A DNA stretch of 18,412 nucleotides from an uncultured Clostridia bacterium (lineage in GTDB: Bacteria; Bacillota; Clostridia; Christensenellales; Borkfalkiaceae): NCBI GenBank assembly GCA_947627125.1, contig CANQUY010000015.1, positions 1 through 18,412 of the forward strand. The letters are read 5' to 3'. Below the pieces are notes generated by a model. It saw only the letters and a list, made by a program, of their open reading frames with translations, searched no databases and was not told the DNA's origin. A program made the position numbers and the translations under genes. Within the stretch, counting starts at the first letter, position 1. Every line of letters starts with the position of its first letter. Shown here in pieces: positions 1-7,574 of this stretch.

Positions 1-3000
1 CTTCTCCTCATGATCCCCAACATGTACAAGATCTCGGGCGAACTTCTGCCCATGGTCATGCATGTTTCCGCACGTGCCCTTGCCGCCCATTCGCTGAACA
101 TCTTCGGCGACCATTCGGACGTCATGGCATGCCGCCAGACGGGCTTTGCGATGCTCGCCTCCTGCTCCGTGCAGGAAGTCATGGACCTCGCCACCGTTGC
201 GCATATGTCCACGCTCCGCGCCCGCGTCCCCTTCCTCTCCTTCTTCGACGGATTCAGAACGTCGCACGAGGTCAGCAAGATCGACACGATCGACTATGAC
301 GAACTCAAGGGCCTGTTCGACAAGAAGGGCCTTGCAAAGGACGTTGCCGACTTCAAGGCAAGAGCTCTCAACTTCGAGCATCCCGTCCAGCGCGGCACTG
401 CGCAGAACGGCGACACCTACTTCCAGAACAGGGAAACTGCCAACAACTACTACGCGGCGACCCCCGCGATCGTGCAGGAGATGATGGACGCCGTCAGCGA
501 ACTCACGGGCAGGAGCTATCACCTCTTCGACTACGTCGGCGCACCCGACGCAAGATACGTCGTCGTCGTCATGGGCTCCGGCGCAGAAACTGTGGAGGAA
601 TCCATCAATAAGCTCAACGCACAGGGCAAGAAGTACGGCCTCATCAAGGTCCGCCTCTACCGTCCCTTCGCGACGGACGCCTTCCTTGCGGCGATCCCCA
701 AGACCTGCAAGAAGATCGCGGTCCTCGACAGGACGAAGGAACCCGGTTCCCTCGGCGAGCCCCTCTATCTCGACGTCTGCACGGCTCTTCTCGAAAAGGG
801 CGTCACGGGCATCAAGGTCTACGGCGGCAGATACGGCCTCGGCTCCAAGGAGTTCAACCCCTCCATGGTCCTCTCCATCTACAAGAATCTCGAGAGCAAG
901 GAGCCCAAGAACCACTTCACCGTCGGTATCTATGACGATCTCGCCCACACCTCTCTCGACTTCAGCACCAAGTTCGACGCCGCTCCCGCAGGTTCTACCT
1001 CGGCGAAGTTCTACGGCCTCGGCTCGGACGGCACCGTCGGCGCGAACAAGAACTCCATCAAGATCATCGGCGACCATACCGATATGTACGCGCAGGCATA
1101 CTTCTTCTACGATTCCAAGAAGTCGGGCGGCATCACCGTTTCCCACCTCCGCTTCGGCAAGACGCCCATCCAGAGCGAATATCTCATCGACGCGGCCGAC
1201 TTCATCGCCTGCCACAATCCCTCCTATGTCATCCGCTATGACATGGTGAGCGACCTCAAGAAGGGCGGCTCCTTCCTGCTCAACGCGCCTTGGACGACGC
1301 TCAAGGAACTCGAGCAGAACCTTCCCGCCAAGATGAAGAACATTCTCGCAAAGAAGCATGCGAAGCTCTACGTCATCGACGCCATCAAGATCGCGAGAAA
1401 GCTCGGCCTCGGCGGCAGAACAAACACCATTTTGCAGTCGGCATTCTTCCTCATCAACGAGCAGATCATGCCGTATGCGGACGCCGTGGATTACATGAAG
1501 AAGATGGCATATAAGTCCTTCGCGAGAAAGGGCGACGCCGTCGTTCAGATGAACTACAACGCCATTGATTCCGCAAAGGCGAACCTCAAGAAGATCCGCA
1601 TCCCCGCCTCGTGGGCGACCACCACGGAGGGCGCAGAGATGGCAAAGGTCGCAGACAACGATTACTTCAAGTCCGTGATCGCTCCCGTCCTTGCCCTTGA
1701 GGGCGACAAGCTCCCCTGCTCGGCGTTCGAGCCCGACGGCACCGTTCCCACGGGCACCACGAAGTTCGAGAAGCGCGGCGTCGCGGTCATGGTTCCCAAG
1801 TGGATCAAGGAGAACTGCATCCAGTGCAACCAGTGCTCCTTTGTCTGCCCGCACGCCTGCATCCGTCCCGCCCTCGTTGCGGCGGGAAGCGAGAAGCCCG
1901 AAACATTTGAAACAAAGCCCGCGACGGGCGTTCCCGGCTATGAGTTCAGAATGCAGGTTTCCTCGCTCGACTGTATGGGCTGCGGCGTCTGCGCGGACGT
2001 CTGCCCCGGCATGAAGGGCAACAAGGCTCTCGTCATGGTTCCCTTCGCCGAACTCGAAGAGAAAGAGGCAAAGAATTGGGAATATGCCGTCGATCTTCCC
2101 GAAGTCGATCTCTCGCAGGTCAAGATGGCGGACGTCAAGAAGAGCCAGTTCACCCCTTCCCTCTTTGAATTCTCGGGCGCATGCGCAGGCTGCGGCGAAA
2201 CCCCCTATGTGAAGGTCGTCACCCAGCTCTTCGGCGACAGAATGATCGTTGCCAACGCTACGGGCTGCTCCTCCATCTACGGCGGTTCCTCCCCCACCTG
2301 CCCCTACACCACCAACAAACAGGGTCACGGCCCCGCGTGGGCGAATTCCCTCTTTGAGGACAACGCCGAATTCGGCTACGGCATGAACCTCGCCTACAAG
2401 GCAAGGCGTTCGGCTCTCGCCGACAAGGTCAAAAAACTCGCAGATATGTGGGCGGAATACCCCGAATGCGTGAAGCCTCTCACCGATTGGATCGAGAACA
2501 TGTACGAAGCCGAGGGCAGCAAGACGGCGGCCACGGCGCTCGTCAAGGAGCTCGAATCCTGCAAGGCGGAGTGCGAAGGCGAAGAGCTCGACCTTCTCAA
2601 TGAGATCCTCGCCGAGAAAGATTGCCTCGTCAAGCCCTCCTTCTGGATCATCGGCGGCGACGGCTGGGCGTATGACATCGGCTACGGCGGCCTCGACCAC
2701 GTTCTTGCAAGCGGCGAGGATGTGAACGTGCTCGTCCTCGACACCGAGGTCTATTCCAACACCGGCGGACAGGCAAGTAAGTCCACCCCCATCGGCGCGG
2801 TCGCGAAGTTCGCCTCGAGCGGCAAGAGGATCAAGAAGAAGGACCTCGGCATGATCGCGGCTTCCTACGGCTATGTGTATGTCGCACAGGTCGCCATGGG
2901 CGCAGATAAGGCCCAACTTGTCAAGGCTTTGAAGGAGGCCGAGGCCTACAAGGGACCTTCCCTCGTCATCGCCTACGCGCCCTGCATCAACCACGGCATC

Positions 3001-3279
3001 AACATGACGAAGTCGCAGTCGGAAGAGAAGAACGCAGTCGATTGCGGATATTGGCAGCTCTACCGCTACAATCCCGACCTTGCGGCAAAGGGCGAGAACC
3101 CCTTCACGCTCGACAGCAAGGATCCCACGGGCGACTATCAGGCCTTCATTTTGGGCGAAACGCGTTACGCTTCCCTCAAGAAGACCCAGCCCGAGGTTGC
3201 GGAAGAACTCTTCAAGAAGACCGAAGAGAGCTCCAAAGAGCGCCTCGCCGGCTACAAGAAGATGGCGGGGAGAGAATAA
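1..3279 (+). CDS. nifJ: Pyruvate:ferredoxin (flavodoxin) oxidoreductase, 3' part of gene
   Basis: This enzyme oxidises pyruvate with CoA to acetyl-CoA and CO2 and passes electrons to ferredoxin or flavodoxin in the cytoplasm of anaerobes. The frame is open from base 1 (three Leu codons precede the first Met at base 10), so the gene is cut by the window edge. About 1092 residues are visible against roughly 1175 in the family, so about 85 N-terminal residues are missing. Two [4Fe-4S] ferredoxin motifs are clear: CIQCNQCSFVCP (bases 1816-1851) and CMGCGVCADVCPG (1972-2010). The C-terminal thiamine diphosphate domain has CAGCGETP near 2184, GGDGWAYDIGYGG near 2653-2691 and the NTGGQASKSTP loop near 2758-2790. 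A late cysteine (CINHG, near 2980) fits the proximal cluster. Codon use is strongly biased to C-ending codons, consistent with high expression. A strong terminator follows within about 60 bases, so no downstream cotranscribed gene is expected. Confidence 0.97.
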   Translation, partial: LLLMIPNMYKISGELLPMVMHVSARALAAHSLNIFGDHSDVMACRQTGFAMLASCSVQEVMDLATVAHMSTLRARVPFLSFFDGFRTSHEVSKIDTIDYDELKGLFDKKGLAKDVADFKARALNFEHPVQRGTAQNGDTYFQNRETANNYYAATPAIVQEMMDAVSELTGRSYHLFDYVGAPDARYVVVVMGSGAETVEESINKLNAQGKKYGLIKVRLYRPFATDAFLAAIPKTCKKIAVLDRTKEPGSLGEPLYLDVCTALLEKGVTGIKVYGGRYGLGSKEFNPSMVLSIYKNLESKEPKNHFTVGIYDDLAHTSLDFSTKFDAAPAGSTSAKFYGLGSDGTVGANKNSIKIIGDHTDMYAQAYFFYDSKKSGGITVSHLRFGKTPIQSEYLIDAADFIACHNPSYVIRYDMVSDLKKGGSFLLNAPWTTLKELEQNLPAKMKNILAKKHAKLYVIDAIKIARKLGLGGRTNTILQSAFFLINEQIMPYADAVDYMKKMAYKSFARKGDAVVQMNYNAIDSAKANLKKIRIPASWATTTEGAEMAKVADNDYFKSVIAPVLALEGDKLPCSAFEPDGTVPTGTTKFEKRGVAVMVPKWIKENCIQCNQCSFVCPHACIRPALVAAGSEKPETFETKPATGVPGYEFRMQVSSLDCMGCGVCADVCPGMKGNKALVMVPFAELEEKEAKNWEYAVDLPEVDLSQVKMADVKKSQFTPSLFEFSGACAGCGETPYVKVVTQLFGDRMIVANATGCSSIYGGSSPTCPYTTNKQGHGPAWANSLFEDNAEFGYGMNLAYKARRSALADKVKKLADMWAEYPECVKPLTDWIENMYEAEGSKTAATALVKELESCKAECEGEELDLLNEILAEKDCLVKPSFWIIGGDGWAYDIGYGGLDHVLASGEDVNVLVLDTEVYSNTGGQASKSTPIGAVAKFASSGKRIKKKDLGMIAASYGYVYVAQVAMGADKAQLVKALKEAEAYKGPSLVIAYAPCINHGINMTKSQSEEKNAVDCGYWQLYRYNPDLAAKGENPFTLDSKDPTGDYQAFILGETRYASLKKTQPEVAEELFKKTEESSKERLAGYKKMAGRE

Positions 3280-3310
3280 AGAAATCGCCATAAAATGCAA
3301 CATATAGCTC

Positions 3311-3340
3311 AAAAAACGGCTCTTTACGGAGCCGTTTTTT
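3311..3340 (+). terminator. Rho-independent terminator of nifJ
   Basis: A perfect 12-bp stem, AAAAAACGGCTC pairing with GAGCCGTTTTTT, encloses a 6-base loop and ends in a T-run. It begins 31 bases after the nifJ stop codon. The A-run on the left arm means it could also stop transcription arriving from the right. Confidence 0.93.
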
Positions 3341-3364
3341 GTTGTTCCCGCAGCCGTCCATGCC

Positions 3365-3526
3365 CGCCCCTTGGCTCCCCTCATAGGGGAGCTGTCACGC
3401 AGTGACTGAGGGTTTCAGAAACCCCTTCCCTCCGAAAACGGACTTTAATTAAAAATTAAAAATTTAAAATTAAAAATTGTGGTGGGGCATATTTAGAATG
3501 AAACCTCCTCAGTCACGGCAAGGGCA
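3365..3526. repeat. Palindromic intergenic repeat with AT-rich centre
   Basis: The ends are inverted (GCCCCTTGGC at 3365-3374 against GGCAAGGGC at 3518-3526). Further in, TGACTGAGGGTTTCA near 3403-3417 is mirrored by TGAAACCTCCTCAGTCA near 3499-3515. The left side holds two tight hairpins, GCTCCCCT/AGGGGAGC (3374-3392) and GTCAC/GTGAC (3394-3406). The centre (about 3445-3480) is a low-complexity run of A and T. No coding frame here is credible. It directly abuts the next palindromic repeat. G/C-rich relatives of the hairpin part recur at 13561-13656 and 18273-18310. Confidence 0.7.
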
Positions 3527-3676
3527 GCGGCGTCATGCTGAGAACGGGAGCACAACGCAGTCTACGAGGGCTGTACCGAAGCATCTCGCCGCATGACTTA
3601 AGAACTTCCGCCGCGAGATTCTTCGGGTTAAGTCCTTATGACTTTGTTCCTGCTCCGTTTCTCAGAATGACGCGGC
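3527..3676. repeat. Inverted two-unit intergenic repeat, copy 1
   Basis: A 150-bp element made of a left unit (starting GCGGCGTCATGCTGAG) and an inverted right unit (ending CTCAGAATGACGCGGC). The inner ends also mirror each other (CCGAAGCATCTCG against CGAGATTCTTCGGG). The same design recurs at 13673-13906 and 18236-18399, with a distant relative at 11236-11307. It lies between nifJ and tRNA-Ser and carries no supported gene. Confidence 0.85.
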
Positions 3677-3758
3677 GGGGGCAGGATGAGCGGGGTGGAC
3701 AATCCTCCCACTTTTTCAATTTTTCCCCGCAAATTTCCATGAAAGTATCGCAAATAAG

Positions 3759-3786
3759 TTGCAAATTTCGGGAAAGATGGTATAAT
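3759..3786 (+). promoter_or_regulatory. Sigma-A type promoter of tRNA-Ser
   Basis: TTGCAA at 3759-3764 and TATAAT at 3781-3786 are separated by 16 bases. Transcription would start near 3793, about 28 bases before the mature tRNA 5' end. Confidence 0.75.
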
Positions 3787-3820
3787 AAAGATACTGACAG
3801 ACGGCAACAAAGCCGTTTTC

Positions 3821-3908
<88 letters not shown>

Positions 3909-3911
3909 AGG

Positions 3912-3956
3912 ATAACCTAAATCGAACCCAATAAAGGTACGGTTTAGGTTATTTTA
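3912..3956 (+). terminator. Terminator of tRNA-Ser
   Basis: ATAACCTAAATCG (3912-3924) pairs with CGGTTTAGGTTAT (3940-3952), with one G-U pair in RNA, then a T-rich tail. It starts four bases after the tRNA CCA end. Confidence 0.85.
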
Positions 3957-3991
3957 TATTGTGGTATAAAAAATAGGAGGAAATCTTATTG

Positions 3992-4200
3992 ATGAACGAT
4001 CATATCATTGATGTTCTTTGGTGTCACGAATAAAGCTGAACGAAGCAAAATACAGCGATATTATAAAAAGCGAATTTAAAACCATTATAATCCAAACGGG
4101 TCAATTTCCCATATATAAGCCCATTGATAAGTTTTCCGACAATGAATTATACGATAAACTTCGTGCACAAATCAAATTCTTATTTCTAAAATCGGAATGA
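3992..4200 (+). pseudogene. Small broken ORF, unrecognised
   Basis: An excellent Shine-Dalgarno sequence AGGAGG (3975-3980) stands 11 bases before ATG at 3992, but that frame stops after 13 codons (MNDHIIDVLWCHE, TAA at 4031-4033). A second frame is open across the same point (from 4012 to a stop at 4198-4200) and reads IKLNEAKYSDIIKSEF and on to KFLFLKSE. One inserted base or two deleted bases near 4025-4033 would join them into a protein of about 68 residues. I do not recognise the product. The segment is much more AT-rich than nifJ or the hydrolase genes. A genuinely tiny 13-codon leader peptide, or a separate ORF from TTG 4018, are alternatives. Confidence 0.35.
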
Positions 4201-4219
4201 TTGCATAACGGCAGCCCAT

Positions 4220-4250
4220 GCCGCGTAGCGGCGCGCTTGTCAAGACAAGC
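4220..4250. other. Tandem short hairpins downstream of the broken ORF
   Basis: GCCGC/GCGGC (4220-4232) is followed directly by GCTTGTC/GACAAGC (4235-4250). There is no T-run, so neither looks like a standard terminator. The G/C-rich block stands out within an AT-rich stretch and may be a fragment of a mobile or repeat sequence. Confidence 0.4.
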
Positions 4251-4284
4251 TCACGCCTAAATGCCAAAGTATAGTTTTGACTGC

Positions 4285-4313
4285 TTGATTTTTCTGTGCG
4301 TTTATAATATAAT
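4285..4313 (+). promoter_or_regulatory. Predicted promoter for the small membrane protein
   Basis: TTGATT (4285-4290), a 17-base spacer and TATAAT (4308-4313) give a start near 4320, about 31 bases before the ATG at 4351. An overlapping TATAAT at 4303-4308 exists, but its spacing is worse. Confidence 0.55.
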
Positions 4314-4319
4314 GGGAAC

Positions 4320-4342
4320 GATAAACAGGAATTTAGCGGAGA
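4320..4342 (+). repeat. Direct repeat, left copy
   Basis: This 23-base stretch matches 4794-4816 at 19 positions. The two share the 13-mer AATTTAGCGGAGA and a GATAAA start. This copy includes the ribosome binding site of the small membrane protein gene. Confidence 0.65.
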
Positions 4343-4350
4343 ATAAATAA

Positions 4351-4551
4351 ATGAATGTATTCTTATATATTTTGGAATGTATGGCATATGGAATTATATG
4401 TTTCGTTGGTGGGACGAATAAACCATTGCGTACGACAGGAGAGCCTCCAACTGCGAAAGATGCTCTTGTTGGCGGTGGGGCTTGGATACTGATAGCAATA
4501 GTAATAGTTGTTATATTTTTTATAGTTCGGTATGTTAAACGCAAAAAATGA
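4351..4551 (+). CDS. Small membrane protein, unrecognised
   Basis: A 66-residue protein starting MNVFLYILECMAYG. A hydrophobic N-terminal stretch (residues ~2-20) is followed by a polar middle rich in Pro, Thr and Gly, then one convincing membrane segment (ILIAIVIVVIFFIVRYV, about 45-62) and a basic end (KRKK), suggesting the C terminus is cytoplasmic. GCGGAGA sits 8 bases before the ATG, and a plausible promoter lies about 40 bases upstream, so it may be expressed. I know of no family for it. It sits in an AT-rich patch between two tRNA genes beside broken ORFs, so it may be a recent arrival. Confidence 0.5.
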   Translation: MNVFLYILECMAYGIICFVGGTNKPLRTTGEPPTAKDALVGGGAWILIAIVIVVIFFIVRYVKRKK

Positions 4552-4611
4552 AAGATCTGCTTCTACCAGTGCTAAAATTGGATTGCGGGCAGGAATTGTG
4601 GCCTTAATACA

Positions 4612-4791
4612 TTGAGGACAGTTTTTCTTGACCTTAACCATTCAGATAAAAAAAGCGATATTGTATCGAAAAATTTTCATTGGTTTATTGCAATAGAAGA
4701 AACCAAAGATGATGGATTAGGTATTTTTGTTGCGAAAGATGATTTGGTTGAGTTATTTCAAAAGTATTATCCACAATTAGTTTTGATATAG
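4612..4791 (+). CDS. Short ORF or 3' remnant, unrecognised
   Basis: The frame is open from 4576 to TAG at 4789-4791. A TTG at 4612 would give 59 residues with a protein-like composition: charged and aromatic residues are mixed (LRTVFLDLNHSDKKSD near the start, then NFHWFIAIEE, then DDLVELFQKYYPQL). No ATG and no clear ribosome binding site precede it. I read it more readily as the C-terminal remnant of a longer gene than as an intact gene. A terminator follows at 4825. I do not recognise the family. A small immunity-type protein would fit the size and composition, but nothing in the sequence proves it. Confidence 0.35.
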   Translation: MRTVFLDLNHSDKKSDIVSKNFHWFIAIEETKDDGLGIFVAKDDLVELFQKYYPQLVLI

Positions 4792-4793
4792 TA

Positions 4794-4816
4794 GATAAAT
4801 TTCAATTTAGCGGAGA
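4794..4816 (+). repeat. Direct repeat, right copy
   Basis: Partner of 4320-4342 (19 of 23 bases identical, including AATTTAGCGGAGA). It looks like a gene leader with a ribosome binding site, but no start codon follows; a terminator hairpin does. The pair brackets the two small ORFs between them. Confidence 0.65.
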
Positions 4817-4824
4817 TTACAAAG

Positions 4825-4853
4825 AAAGCGAGGGCGGTTTGTCCTCGCTTTTT
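4825..4853 (+). terminator. Terminator closing the AT-rich patch
   Basis: AAAGCGAGG (4825-4833) pairs with CCTCGCTTT (4843-4851) around a 9-base loop, and the right arm runs into a T-run. Confidence 0.8.
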
Positions 4854-4857
4854 GTGT

Positions 4858-4895
4858 AGAAAAAGACCAACCTGACTCAGTTCGAATCAGGTTGG
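4858..4895 (-). terminator. Terminator of tRNA-Leu
   Basis: On the minus strand, CCAACCTGA pairs with TCAGGTTGG (plus coordinates 4887-4895 and 4867-4875), followed by TCTTTTTC. It begins four bases after the tRNA 3' end and faces the plus-strand terminator at 4825-4853. Confidence 0.85.
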
Positions 4896-4898
4896 GAG

Positions 4899-4985
4899 TG
4901 GTGCCGCTGAACGGGGTCGAACCGATACGGTATCTCTACCACGGGATCCTAAATCCCGCGCGTCTGCCAATTTCACCACAGCGGC
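4899..4985 (-). tRNA. tRNA-Leu (anticodon UAG)
   Basis: An 87-base class II tRNA read on the minus strand. The acceptor arms GCCGCTG and CAGCGGC pair fully, with discriminator A and an encoded CCA. The anticodon stem CGGGA/TCCCG holds the loop TTTAGGA, giving TAG. The long variable arm (TGGTAGAGATACC) and TTCGACC T loop fit leucine tRNAs. Confidence 0.97.
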
Positions 4986-4996
4986 AATTCATAGCT

Positions 4997-5025
4997 ATTA
5001 TAGCATTTTATCCGTCCCCTGTCAA
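4997..5025 (-). promoter_or_regulatory. Consensus promoter of tRNA-Leu
   Basis: On the minus strand, TTGACA (5020-5025) and TATAAT (4997-5002) are separated by exactly 17 bases. Both boxes match the sigma-A consensus perfectly, as is common for stable RNA genes. The start would be near 4990, about five bases before the tRNA 5' end. Confidence 0.9.
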
Positions 5026-5114
5026 ACTCCCCCGCCTCTTTCCGTAAAAATTTTTGCACGTGAGAAATACCGAGGTGCGACAAGGAAAGCAAGGCCGTCC
5101 GCCGTGATAAAAAT

Positions 5115-5230
5115 ATATCCACAAAAATTTGTTTTTTGTGGATAACTTTTTTTGATTTTTGGATCTGAAAACGCCTATAAGTCGGTTAAATGTGGAAATC
5201 CACAGAGTTATCAACAGAAATTGTGGAAAA
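5115..5230. other. Cluster of DnaA-box-like 9-mers
   Basis: The 5026-5314 gap holds no gene but has six sequences related to the DnaA box TTATCCACA within 116 bases. They are ATATCCACA (5115-5123), a perfect box on the minus strand (TGTGGATAA at 5137-5145), TGTGGAAAT (5191-5199), AAATCCACA (5196-5204), TTATCAACA (5208-5216) and TGTGGAAAA (5222-5230). The first two form a perfect 12-bp inverted repeat (5116-5127 with 5133-5144). The surroundings are AT-rich. In other Firmicutes such clusters mark oriC or the dnaA promoter. Here the neighbours are a tRNA and a TetR gene, so an origin, a DnaA-titrating site or a DnaA-regulated region are all possible. Confidence 0.6.
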
Positions 5231-5314
5231 CTTTTGTGTATTTATGCGCCCAAAATGTATTTTAGTAGACTGATTTTTATTTTGTCAACATCAAGACGTA
5301 AACAAATTTTCGTC

Positions 5315-5830
5315 TTACGGTTCGTAAATATTGTGGGGCATAAGACGCTTTACCATCTTCAAAACGTCCTCCTCCGTTTCGGCGCAGCCGCCCTTGAGCC
5401 ACACCATCACGGTTTCCCTGACGAGGCGCGTCAGGATATTGACGGCGTATTCGATCTCCTGTCCCTCGGCGTCGAGTTTCCGTTCCGCCCTGTTCTGCAG
5501 AAAGAGCTTTTTGATGCGGGCCTCATAGTAATGGGAAATGGAGTTGATATCGGTCGATAAGAGGGCGTTATAGACGACTTCGGGATGACGGCGGAAGGCC
5601 TTTAAACTTCCGACGACAAATTCCTGCCAAGACGTGACGCCGTCGAGCTTATGAAAGAACTTATTTTCAAAGACGTGGACGACGAGGTCGTATTTATCTT
5701 GATAATATTTGTAGAACGTCCCCTTGCAGATGCCGAGTTCGGCGATAATGTCCTTGACATGGATGCTGTCGATGGACTTATCCTTCAATAGCTCCATCAA
5801 GGTATTTTCCAAAAAGAACTCTATTTTCAT
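5315..5830 (-). CDS. TetR/AcrR-family transcriptional regulator
   Basis: A 171-residue protein with the N-terminal helix-turn-helix typical of TetR repressors: HVKDIIAELGICKGTFYKYY at residues ~24-43, followed by DKYDLV. The rest is helical and variable, as usual for the ligand-binding part, so the inducer cannot be read. A good ribosome binding site, AAGGAGG (plus 5841-5847), stands 10 bases before the ATG and overlaps the region of the upstream GH5 stop. The gap between the GH5 stop and this start is only 18 bases, so the two are very probably one transcript. The likely role (inference) is control of its own operon and of the divergent GH3 gene. A weak AAGACG/CGTCTT hairpin at the stop codon may end the transcript. 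Confidence 0.9.
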   Translation of the reverse strand: MKIEFFLENTLMELLKDKSIDSIHVKDIIAELGICKGTFYKYYQDKYDLVVHVFENKFFHKLDGVTSWQEFVVGSLKAFRRHPEVVYNALLSTDINSISHYYEARIKKLFLQNRAERKLDAEGQEIEYAVNILTRLVRETVMVWLKGGCAETEEDVLKMVKRLMPHNIYEP

Positions 5831-5848
5831 GGCAAACCTGCCTCCTTC

Positions 5849-7549
5849 TCATTTGCAATAGAAGATCGCGCCGTCGCCGAGCGTCTTTGCGTCGGCATAG
5901 ATGGTTCCGTCCCCGCCGAAGCGGAGATATCTGCCCGTCGTAAAGGAAATAAACGCATAGCCGTACTCCGTTTCCACGGGATAGAAGCGGGCGGCGTTGC
6001 CCTGCCCCGAGGAGGCGATACGGACCTTGCCGTCGGAAACAGACCAATATCCCCCCTGCGAGGAGATGGTGACGGAGCCGTCGCCGTCGGAATGATAGGC
6101 CACCGTGAAGTTCTGCCCCGCGTTGGCGTCAGAATAGAGAACGGGCCCGCCGCCGCTCACAATGATCGGCATGTCGGTGAGGCTGTCGTACAGCAGATAC
6201 CCGCCCGCGGCGAGAGGATGTTCCATGACGGGCGCGGAGCAATATTCCTCCATGATGCTCTCGAGCGTCACGCTGCCCAAATCTACCTTATGGATGCTCT
6301 CCGTCGTCTTGAGCTTGGAGAATTTTTCAATGATCTCCTCATAGCTGTCGGTGAGGGCGTTGACCTTGTCGGCATTATCGACCACGGGGACGGTGTAAAT
6401 GCCCCATGCGGAATTTGCGTTGGCGTTGTTGAGCTTATACGTCCAATCCGTCCAGTGCCAGCCCGCGCGGTTGAGAAGACCGAGCACATACGTCCACTGT
6501 TCGGGGTCGTTATAGTTGTTGAATTCGCCCATCTGAAGGGGCACGCCGAAGTTCATCTTCGTGACGCCCGCGATCTTCTCGTTCCAGCTCAACGCATGCT
6601 CGGTGAACTGCCCCCCTTCCGCCAAACTCGTATAGTGGTGGAAGGAATACATGCAATTCTCCCAGCCGTATTCGGAGGGCCGGGGAAGATCTTTGCCGTC
6701 CCAGCACGATTCAAAGATGACCATATGGTTTTGATCCTTCTCGCGGATGGCGTCGTAGATCCTGTCAAAGACGGCGAAATGCAGTTCCGACGTGAGCCCC
6801 GCTTTCTCGCCCGGTTCATTCAGAATATCATACCCCGCGACGGCGGGATTGTCTTTATAATGCTCCGCAAGGGCTGCCCAGAGGTCGGCGGTGAGGCCGA
6901 TCATGCGGGAATTGGTGTAGAAATCCACCTGCCCCGCGCTGTCCTTGGTTTCGCCGCTGTGGTCCTGCCCGTTCTGCGAATCGTACGCGCCGTGCATGTC
7001 CAAGATGGTATACATGCCGTAGGAGGCGGCCTTTTCGATAAAGCGGTCGAGCGGAGAGAAGTCGTAATCGCCCGCGTTGTCGTAGCTCACGATGCTGTCG
7101 AAATCCACCGTCATGTAGGTGAAGGGCAGACGGATGCAGTTCATGCCCATCGCGGCGCAGTTTTCAAAGTCGATCTCGCTCCACCAATTCTCTTGGTAGG
7201 CCTTCCAGAGCTCCTGCGCCCCCTCGAGGCCGAACCGCTCGATAAAGACCTTAGAAATGGTCTTAAAGTCACGGACGGCGGGGCTGTCCGCCGTGGCTCT
7301 CAGCGTCTGGAATCCGTTCATCCAATTCTCCGTGACGAACAGTCCCCCCGCGTTTACGCCGCGCAGGCACACCGTTTCCCCTCTTCGGTTCTTGACGAAT
7401 TCCCCCTCCGCTTTCAAGAGATCGTCGGCATCAAACGCCGAGCCGTCCTCCTCCTTTCCGAAATTACAGGAAATAAAGCAAAGTGCCATGACGAAACACA
7501 GCGCCACGGCAAGCACGGACCGGATCCACCCCCGAATCGGATATTTCAT
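5849..7549 (-). CDS. Secreted GH5 glycoside hydrolase lipoprotein with C-terminal fascin-like domain
   Basis: A 566-residue predicted lipoprotein: a basic start, a hydrophobic stretch and a lipobox ending FISC with Cys 28. The catalytic barrel runs from about 55 to 410. The GH5 marks are RLP (R140), NEP with acid/base Glu 245, HHY near 304-306, and the nucleophile Glu 342 in GEFNN. The opening LRGVNAGGLFVTENW resembles exo-beta-1,3-glucanase-like GH5 enzymes, but the subfamily is not certain. Residues ~449-566 look like a fascin-type beta-trefoil (VTISSQGGYWSVSDG, later GRYLRFGGDGTIYAD), probably carbohydrate-binding. I chose the ATG at 7549 because AAAGGGG lies 9 bases upstream and the signal peptide then starts normally; a 20-residue longer start (7609) would spoil it. 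It leads an operon with the TetR gene. Confidence 0.9.
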   Translation of the reverse strand: MKYPIRGWIRSVLAVALCFVMALCFISCNFGKEEDGSAFDADDLLKAEGEFVKNRRGETVCLRGVNAGGLFVTENWMNGFQTLRATADSPAVRDFKTISKVFIERFGLEGAQELWKAYQENWWSEIDFENCAAMGMNCIRLPFTYMTVDFDSIVSYDNAGDYDFSPLDRFIEKAASYGMYTILDMHGAYDSQNGQDHSGETKDSAGQVDFYTNSRMIGLTADLWAALAEHYKDNPAVAGYDILNEPGEKAGLTSELHFAVFDRIYDAIREKDQNHMVIFESCWDGKDLPRPSEYGWENCMYSFHHYTSLAEGGQFTEHALSWNEKIAGVTKMNFGVPLQMGEFNNYNDPEQWTYVLGLLNRAGWHWTDWTYKLNNANANSAWGIYTVPVVDNADKVNALTDSYEEIIEKFSKLKTTESIHKVDLGSVTLESIMEEYCSAPVMEHPLAAGGYLLYDSLTDMPIIVSGGGPVLYSDANAGQNFTVAYHSDGDGSVTISSQGGYWSVSDGKVRIASSGQGNAARFYPVETEYGYAFISFTTGRYLRFGGDGTIYADAKTLGDGAIFYCK

Positions 7550-7574
7550 TGAATTTTTCCCCTTTTCATCTCCT

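Noticed and set aside
5116..5150. The 12-bp inverted repeat followed by T-rich sequence as a terminator
   Set aside because: There is no upstream plus-strand gene that needs it, the stem is AT-rich, and its arms are the DnaA-box-like sequences themselves, so the replication-type reading is preferred.
6092..7552. A 486-codon plus-strand open frame over the GH5 gene
   Set aside because: It is antisense to a gene with clear GH5 catalytic motifs, and there is no ribosome binding site or recognisable domain. It is a codon-bias shadow.
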